Assembly: GCA_947494035.1 (NCBI GenBank)
Contig: CANLTN010000022.1
Location: 6,925-70,924 of the forward strand
Source: Pseudovibrio sp947494035
GTDB lineage: Bacteria; Pseudomonadota; Alphaproteobacteria; Rhizobiales; Stappiaceae
Length of the DNA stretch: 64,000 nucleotides
Reading direction: 5' to 3'
Numbering within the stretch: position 1 is the stretch's first letter; every line of letters starts with the position of its first letter. Below the pieces are notes generated by a model, which worked only from the letters and a program-made list of their open reading frames with translations, searched no databases and was not told the origin of the DNA. A program made the position numbers and the translations under genes. This document shows positions 58,767 to 64,000 of the stretch, piece after piece.

Positions 58767-61700
58767 ACACTTGCTCCAGAGAGCTCGGACTGTTCCGGAG
58801 CCGGACTTTTCACGTTAAACAGGATAGCGTAAAGCACAGGAACCACGATCAGAGTGAGCACCGTTGCAAAGCTCAGGCCACCCATGATGGTCATGGCCAT
58901 GTTGACGAAGAAGGCATCCTGCAAGAGCGGAATAAGGCCAAGGACCGTGGTGGCGGCAGCCATCGCAACAGGTCGCATTCTGCTGACACAGGAATCCACA
59001 ATGGCAAGGTAAAGGTCCTTTGTGTTCGCTTGTTGATCGATTTCCTCAATGAGCACAATGGCGTTCTTGATAAGCAGGCCCATCAAACTTAGTGCCCCCA
59101 AGAGCGACATAAAGTCGAAACTGCCGTTCATAACCAGCAATCCTGCCGTGATACCAATGATCGCCAGAGGCACCGTCAGCCATATGATAAGGGGCTGGCG
59201 TAAGGAGCCAAACAAGAGGATTGAGGTAACAATCATCAAGGCAAACCCCACCGGTAGGGCACCATAGATACCTGCTTGCGCCTCTGCTGAATCTTCATAT
59301 TCACCACCCCAGCTAAACGAGTAGCCCGGAGGCAACTCAATCGCCTCAACCTCCCCTTTGATGCGGTTAAACAGCGGCGTTGCCAGCTCCCCTTTTGGAT
59401 TGGCAGACGCGATGATGGTTTGCATCCGGTTTCTGCCCCGAATAACCGTCTCTTCCCAGACCGTATCAAAGCGCTTCACCACCTGCTGCACAGGGATGGA
59501 CCGTTGCAGGACCGGGCTCCACACTTCAATGTCCTGAATATGCGAGACGTCTTTTCGCTCTGTCTCTGGCGGGCGAACCACAATGGGAAGCAAACGTGTA
59601 CCGTCTCGGTAGATCCCCACCTGGCTGCCCTCAAAGGCCTGTGCCAACGCCACTGACAAATCCTGCCGGTTGATACCCAGCTGTCGGGCAACCTGCTCGT
59701 TAAAGACAGGCTTGATCAGCTTTTGCGGTTGGCGCCAATCGGTCCGCACATCCTTGGACTCCTCATCCGCCCGCAAGACGTGCATGGCCTGATCAGCCAA
59801 ATTGCGCAGTACAACAGGGTCCGTTCCATGGAACCTCGCTTCGATTTTCCCATCACGGCCAGGTCCAATCCGCAACGGCTTAATGATCGGATCAAGCTGT
59901 GGCATCTCCTCATACATGTATTTCTGAACAGCCGCCCAGACCTCCGGAATCTGGTCACGGGTCTCAGTTTGCACGATGATCTGAGCATAGGCTGGACTGT
60001 TTTCCTTGGGCTCATAAACCAGCGAGAACCGCGCATCCCCGCCGCCAATCAATGATGTGGTCTGCGTGACCCCCTCCTGACTTCGCACAAACTCAGAAAC
60101 CTTGAGGGTGTCATCCCGCGTTTTCCGAATGTCAGTGCCCTCAATCTCCCAGATATCAACGAAGAACATCGGCGTATTTGAGTTGGGAAAGAACGCCTGT
60201 GGCACATAGCCAAACCCGACCAGCGCCGCCACAAACAAGCCAAGAGCCGCAGTGACTGTAATCCAGCGCAGCCGAATGGCAGTCTCCAGCGCACCTCTGT
60301 AAACTTGGTAGACTTTGCCCGCATAAGGGTCCTTTGCTTCGCTTTCATCCGTTTTTTTATCTGGCTTGAGGAACAGTGCACACAGCAGCGGTGTTGTGCT
60401 GACAGCGGTAATCCAGCTCAGCGAAAGTGAGATGAGAATGACGTAGAATAACGAGCGCGCAAATTCGCCGGTGCTGGTTTGAGAAAGGCCGATGGCAGAA
60501 AACGCAAGGATGCCGATGACGGTACCGCCCAGAAGAGCCATGGCATTGCTGGAGACCACCTCGCTGGCAGCCTTTGTCGCATTCATCCCCGCTTTGATAC
60601 GGATAAGCATGCCTTCTGCAATCACGATGGCATTATCGACAAGCATACCCAGAGCGATAACCAAAGCCCCGAGCGAGACCCTTTGCAGCTCAATCCCGAA
60701 CAGCTGCATAAACCACAGGGTTCCGGCCACCGTAATCAGCAGTACCGCACCAATAATCAGGCCTGTTCTCAGCCCCATAAAGAGCAGGAGAACAACGATC
60801 ACGATGACAATGGCCTCACCCACATTAATGATGAAACCGCTGACAGACTGATCCACCGCCTCTGGCTGGTTATAGATAACATGCCCTTGAATACCGACCG
60901 GGATTGTTTCAATCAGCTCCTCAAACTTCGCGTTAATTGCCTTCCCGGTATTGACCACGTTCTGCCCCGGTAACATAGAGATTCCAAGGGTAAGCGAGGG
61001 CAGTCCATCAAAGTAAACCATCTTCGACGGCTGCTCTTCATAGGCACGTGTTATGGTGGCGATATCACCCAGATAGATCGCCTTTTTGTCGGCCCCTTCA
61101 TCCTCTGAGCTAATAAGAAGACCACTGATCTCTGAAGCAGAGTTGAATTCACCCGTTGGCGAAATGCGGATGTACTCATCCCCCACCCGAACACTGCCCG
61201 CATCTGCAACAACGTTCTGCGAGGTGAGTAATTCAGAAATACGTTCGGCAGAAAGACCAAGCTCCCCAAGGCGGGATCGGGAGATCTCAATATAGACCAC
61301 CTCCTGCTGCACCCCACCAATCACGATCTTTCGCACACCGGGCACAAGAACCAGTTGCCGCTGTAGGGCTTCAGCAACATCTTTCAAGTCACGATAGGTA
61401 TAGCCCACGCCGGAAATGGCTAGATAGATCCCGTAGACATCCGCAAAATCATCCACGACCACCGGCTCACCCGCACCGGGAGGAAGCTTATGGCTCACAT
61501 CCGCAATCTTCCTGCGCAATTCATCGTAGATATTGGGAAACTGTTCGGTGGTATATTCATCCTTAAACTGGATCTGAATATCAGAATATCCAGGGCGGGA
61601 AATCGACATCTTGATGCGCTTGAGCTGCGGAAGCTTCTGGACCGCTTCTTCAATGTGGTAGGTGACTTCCTCTTGCGTTTGCTGCGCAGTCGCTCCCGGA

Positions 61701-61852
61701 TAGGTGGTGATTATCTTCGCTTCTTTTATCGTGAAGTTAGGGTCTTCCAGCTTCCCCATTGCGTCAAAGCCAAGGATGCCGCCGCCCACCAGAACAACGA
61801 CCAGAAGCCAGGAAACAACTTTGTTTTTTACCGAGTAACCACCAATATCCAT
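58763..61852 (-). CDS. RND-family efflux permease (AcrB/MdtB-like)
   Basis: A 1029-residue inner-membrane pump with 12 helices and two large periplasmic loops. RND marks: 'VLVGGGILGFDAMGKLEDPN' at the N-terminus, 'YPGATAQQTQEEVTYHIEEA', 'LVIALGMLVDNAIVIAEGML' (helix 4 proton-relay Asp pair), and 'LMGLLIKNAIVLIEEIDQQA' in the second half. It works with the adaptor encoded 20 bp upstream and an outer-membrane channel not seen here. Substrates may be drugs, lipids or detergents. Confidence 0.93.
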   Translation of the reverse strand: MDIGGYSVKNKVVSWLLVVVLVGGGILGFDAMGKLEDPNFTIKEAKIITTYPGATAQQTQEEVTYHIEEAVQKLPQLKRIKMSISRPGYSDIQIQFKDEYTTEQFPNIYDELRRKIADVSHKLPPGAGEPVVVDDFADVYGIYLAISGVGYTYRDLKDVAEALQRQLVLVPGVRKIVIGGVQQEVVYIEISRSRLGELGLSAERISELLTSQNVVADAGSVRVGDEYIRISPTGEFNSASEISGLLISSEDEGADKKAIYLGDIATITRAYEEQPSKMVYFDGLPSLTLGISMLPGQNVVNTGKAINAKFEELIETIPVGIQGHVIYNQPEAVDQSVSGFIINVGEAIVIVIVVLLLFMGLRTGLIIGAVLLITVAGTLWFMQLFGIELQRVSLGALVIALGMLVDNAIVIAEGMLIRIKAGMNATKAASEVVSSNAMALLGGTVIGILAFSAIGLSQTSTGEFARSLFYVILISLSLSWITAVSTTPLLCALFLKPDKKTDESEAKDPYAGKVYQVYRGALETAIRLRWITVTAALGLFVAALVGFGYVPQAFFPNSNTPMFFVDIWEIEGTDIRKTRDDTLKVSEFVRSQEGVTQTTSLIGGGDARFSLVYEPKENSPAYAQIIVQTETRDQIPEVWAAVQKYMYEEMPQLDPIIKPLRIGPGRDGKIEARFHGTDPVVLRNLADQAMHVLRADEESKDVRTDWRQPQKLIKPVFNEQVARQLGINRQDLSVALAQAFEGSQVGIYRDGTRLLPIVVRPPETERKDVSHIQDIEVWSPVLQRSIPVQQVVKRFDTVWEETVIRGRNRMQTIIASANPKGELATPLFNRIKGEVEAIELPPGYSFSWGGEYEDSAEAQAGIYGALPVGFALMIVTSILLFGSLRQPLIIWLTVPLAIIGITAGLLVMNGSFDFMSLLGALSLMGLLIKNAIVLIEEIDQQANTKDLYLAIVDSCVSRMRPVAMAAATTVLGLIPLLQDAFFVNMAMTIMGGLSFATVLTLIVVPVLYAILFNVKSPAPEQSELSGASV

Positions 61853-61872
61853 AGAAGTATCCTTGGTCTCTT

Positions 61873-63069
61873 CTAGTCTGGCTTCTCATCTTCAGCACTT
61901 GCTGCCGGTGCTTGCGAAGACCGGGCATCCTGTTCCCCAGCCTTGCGGATGCTCACATCCTCCGGCCTCTCAACTGCTTGCTCAGGCATACTCATTACAC
62001 TGACCTTCATCCCCTCAATTAGGAAAGGAACACCTGCGGTCACAATACGATCACCCGGCTCAAGTCCTTCCGTCACGGCGATCTGGCTGCCCCGAAGATC
62101 GCCAACCTTAATGTCGCGTTTTTCCAATGTCTGACTATCCGCATTCACTATCCAGACATGCGGTTTAAGATCGTTGGTAGACACCACGGCTTCGGACGGA
62201 ATGAAGGTAACTTTGGCAGCGCGAATGTATTTTGTGAGGTCGATAACAACGTTTGCCGTCATACCCGGTAAAACATTGATATCCTCTGGCGTGGGCATGA
62301 TGTAAGTCGCTTCGAAAGTACGGGTCGCAGAGTCCGCGCTGGCTGTAACCTCTTTAAATTCCAACGCGTATTTGTTGTTGGGTGCTGCATCAAAAAAGAC
62401 AAAGACATCCGGCTCAATACGCGTTTCTTCCAGCTCTGCGGAGGCTTCCTTAACTAGAAGCATGATTTGCTCGGGAACATCGAACTTCACCTCAAGCGCC
62501 TGAAGGTCCCTAAGCTCAACAATAACTTCCTTGGCTTGAACCTCTTCAAAGTTCTCGACAAGCCGTTTGGCGATCCGTCCCTTAAATGGCGCAGTAAGCG
62601 TTGTGTAAGCCAAGTCCTGTTTGGCCATATCCAGCGAAGCTTGCGCGCTCTTCAGATTGTATTCTCTACGGTCCTTCTCTCTCACCGTAGAGAAACCGCG
62701 TTCAGCCAAAGGTTCGATACGCTCAAAATCTCGTCGTGCCCGAAAAAGCTCTGCCTCTCGCTCCTGCACAACCAACTTGAAGTCGGTCGGGTCCAGCTGC
62801 GCAATCATCTCCCCTTGCTCAATTGCCTCCCCTTCCTTCACCGGCAGGTCCACAATCGTACCAGGCACGCGGAAGGATACTTCCGCGCGTCGTTGAGATT
62901 CAATTCGCGCAGGGAAAGAACGGTTTCCGCTGGATTCCGGCGTTGGAACTTCAAAGGTTTTTACAGGTCGAATGACCTCGGGCGCTTCCGTCTGAGGCTC
63001 TCCACCACACGACGCCAGCCCAAAAAGAAGAACACCTGCGGAAACTGCATAGACTCCAAGTCTTAACAT
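61873..63069 (-). CDS. RND efflux pump periplasmic adaptor (lipoprotein)
   Basis: A 398-residue membrane-fusion protein starting MLRLGVYAVSAGVLLFGLASC, with the lipobox 'FGLASC' giving a lipid-anchored adaptor. It has the lipoyl half 'AEVSFRVPGTIVDLPVKEGE' near 52-71, an alpha-hairpin ('LVVQEREAELFRARRDFERI'), the second lipoyl half 'APFKGRIAKRLVENFEEV' and beta-barrel 'FEATYIMPTPEDINVLPGMT'. ATG 63069 is taken; an upstream TTG at 63075 is in frame. It is the first gene of the pump operon. Confidence 0.92.
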   Translation of the reverse strand: MLRLGVYAVSAGVLLFGLASCGGEPQTEAPEVIRPVKTFEVPTPESSGNRSFPARIESQRRAEVSFRVPGTIVDLPVKEGEAIEQGEMIAQLDPTDFKLVVQEREAELFRARRDFERIEPLAERGFSTVREKDRREYNLKSAQASLDMAKQDLAYTTLTAPFKGRIAKRLVENFEEVQAKEVIVELRDLQALEVKFDVPEQIMLLVKEASAELEETRIEPDVFVFFDAAPNNKYALEFKEVTASADSATRTFEATYIMPTPEDINVLPGMTANVVIDLTKYIRAAKVTFIPSEAVVSTNDLKPHVWIVNADSQTLEKRDIKVGDLRGSQIAVTEGLEPGDRIVTAGVPFLIEGMKVSVMSMPEQAVERPEDVSIRKAGEQDARSSQAPAASAEDEKPD

Positions 63070-63447
63070 CGGCAAACACCAGTCATCTAGGGTTACGAAG
63101 CGCGATTGTTTTTGGCGGCTATCTATGCCTTTTCAAAGCACAACAGCACCATTGTTTTCCTGTGATAAGGCGAACACAGTAATTTTCAAGCTGAAGCGCA
63201 AATTCAATTAAATCACGCAAGTCAATCAATGTCTACGAATAGAAATATAAACACCGTCGAAAGCATTACAAGCATAATACTAAAGCAACAAAAAAAGCAT
63301 TCAAGTATATGCTATCAGCTTTGCTTTCGTGGCCTTAGTGTATTATTAATCAAAGTTGCAATTCCTCCACTCAATTAGCGATTAGGAGATCAATTGCCAC
63401 CATAGTTTTGCGGAGTAATTCTCGGTTGGAACCGATCGGAGAGACTG
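63070..63447. other. AT-rich divergent promoter region
   Basis: About 380 bp between the efflux operon and the small secreted protein. It should carry the pump promoter. No regulator gene is adjacent and no clear palindromic operator was fixed. Confidence 0.4.
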
Positions 63448-63768
63448 ATGTTTGCAAAACTATACGGCGCCACAATTCTCACTGCCGCCCTTTTCATGTC
63501 ACACAGTGCCAATGCCGGAATATTCGGCGATGCACCGGACATCGTGGTCTGTCCTTTGGAGGCCAACGCAACGAGGGAAAGCGGAAACGTCGTATTCTAC
63601 ATAGACGGAACCGAGAACGACACCCCCTTTTACAAAGCCCTCGGCAACATGCCAGTACAGCTCTCAATAAACACTGACGGAACCCTCGAAACCCGCATCC
63701 CCAGCTGCGCCGGCAAAACCTTCGACGACCTAAGACAATCCGGCCAGAGCTTCAACTTCACAGATTGA
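63448..63768 (+). CDS. Small secreted protein of unknown function
   Basis: A 106-residue protein starting MFAKLYGATILTAALFMSHS with a signal peptide cleaved probably after 'ANA' near residue 23. The mature part has two cysteines ('DIVVCPLEANATRESGNVVF' and 'IPSCAGKTFDDLRQ') that may form a disulfide. No family recognised. The ATG at 63448 has GGAGAGACTG upstream. Confidence 0.6.
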   Translation: MFAKLYGATILTAALFMSHSANAGIFGDAPDIVVCPLEANATRESGNVVFYIDGTENDTPFYKALGNMPVQLSINTDGTLETRIPSCAGKTFDDLRQSGQSFNFTD

Positions 63769-63933
63769 ATGAAAGCGCAGAGGCCATCGAAGAAACCGTT
63801 GCACTTCACAAGCTGCATTGGCTTCTAATGAGAGCAGAAAGCATCAAGCAGACATGCCAAACGCAGGTCTGGGCATACACCCGCCCAAGAGTCCAACATT
63901 GTTTTGATGCAAAAAAGAAATCCAGCCAACGAA

Positions 63934-63966
63934 AAAACCCGCCAAGCCATTGGCTTAGCGGGTTTT
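63934..63966 (-). terminator. Terminator downstream of the tRNA
   Basis: On the minus strand AACCCGC-TAAGCC...GGCTT-GGCGGGTT forms a long hairpin (one mismatch) followed by TTTTTT. It lies a few bases after the tRNA 3' end. Confidence 0.8.
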
Positions 63967-63970
63967 AATT

Positions 63971-64000
63971 TGGTTGCGGGGGCAAGATTTGAACTTGCGA
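63971..64000 (-). tRNA. tRNA 3' end, probably initiator tRNA-Met (partial)
   Basis: The minus strand of 63971-64000 reads TCGCAAGTTCAAATCTTGCC then CCCGCAACCA. GCAAG/CTTGC encloses a TTCAAAT T-loop, followed by the acceptor strand and an encoded CCA. The GTTCAAATC T-arm with CCCCCGCAACCA matches bacterial initiator tRNA-Met, whose 3' end is nearly always CCCCGCAACCA. The anticodon is beyond the window, so the amino acid is not proven. Confidence 0.75.

Noticed and set aside
1..64000. CRISPR arrays, integrases, intact insertion sequences or prophage
   Set aside because: No regularly spaced repeats, cas genes, transposase or phage structural genes were seen on either strand.

Overview
The window looks like chromosomal DNA from a marine alphaproteobacterium of the Hyphomicrobiales, most like Pseudovibrio or a relative in the Stappiaceae. 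This is inferred from the mid-range base composition, a complete Na+-translocating NADH:quinone reductase (NQR) operon, the mix of FNR-like, SoxR, GntR and TetR regulators, and the style of the proteins. No rRNA operon, CRISPR array, prophage or intact insertion sequence was seen. About 60 protein genes, two clear pseudogene remnants, one partial tRNA (probably initiator Met) and two candidate structured RNAs are supported.

Layout. 1-3.1 kb: the start of a LuxR-type regulator, an OsmC-like protein, a small conserved protein, and a TetR regulator followed by plsY. 3.2-11.4 kb: a tightly packed leucine/isovalerate catabolic operon (isovaleryl-CoA dehydrogenase, both methylcrotonyl-CoA carboxylase subunits, an acyl-CoA synthetase, HMG-CoA lyase, methylglutaconyl-CoA hydratase). 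It faces the TetR gene across a palindromic operator. 11.5-14.9 kb: an MFS exporter, an isochorismatase-like hydrolase, a SnoaL/DUF4440 protein, and an Abi-like HEPN protein that faces a short promoter-to-terminator non-coding RNA. 15-22.7 kb: nqrABCDEF on the minus strand with its maturation genes apbE and nqrM divergent on the plus strand. 22.7-36.6 kb: membrane proteins, a DEAD-box helicase, a gene-free stretch with a structured-RNA candidate and palindromic repeats, yaiI, an amidase, tex, an amino-acid permease flanked by similar short sequences, a tandem STAS protein, an AT-rich sulfotransferase and a RecD-like helicase. 36.8-43.8 kb: glutamate decarboxylase, a kinase-like phosphotransferase, a P1 peptidase, a GntR regulator, a hidden 37-codon gene, a 2-hydroxyacid dehydrogenase and an aldo/keto reductase. 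44-51.4 kb: an FNR-type regulator with an FNR box, alkylation repair, WYL and HxlR regulators with their divergent neighbours, and a FadJ-type beta-oxidation enzyme. 51.6-58.3 kb: a Tat-exported beta-propeller, Ogt, a fucose-type sugar lactone pathway with a decayed dehydrogenase, AraC, a PhyH dioxygenase, and a SoxR/VOC pair with a textbook MerR-type 19-bp-spacer promoter. 58.3-64 kb: an RND efflux pump with a nonsense-mutated pyruvyltransferase remnant coupled to it, a small secreted protein, and the tRNA.

How the genes work together. The liu-type operon takes isovaleryl-CoA to acetoacetate plus acetyl-CoA. NQR uses NADH from such oxidations to pump Na+; ApbE attaches FMN to NqrB and NqrC, and NqrM is an NQR maturation factor. 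Ogt, the alkylation repair protein, SoxR/VOC, OsmC and the RND pump form a loose stress-defence set. The fucose-type cluster is probably impaired because its dehydrogenase survives only as a C-terminal remnant. Short AT-rich genes (the HEPN protein, the sulfotransferase, the 1.5-kb protein) look like later arrivals.

The most unusual things to check are the HEPN gene/small RNA pair at 13.9-14.9 kb, the structured RNA candidate at 25.9-26.1 kb, the four-cysteine FNR-like regulator at 44.2 kb, and the two pseudogenes.
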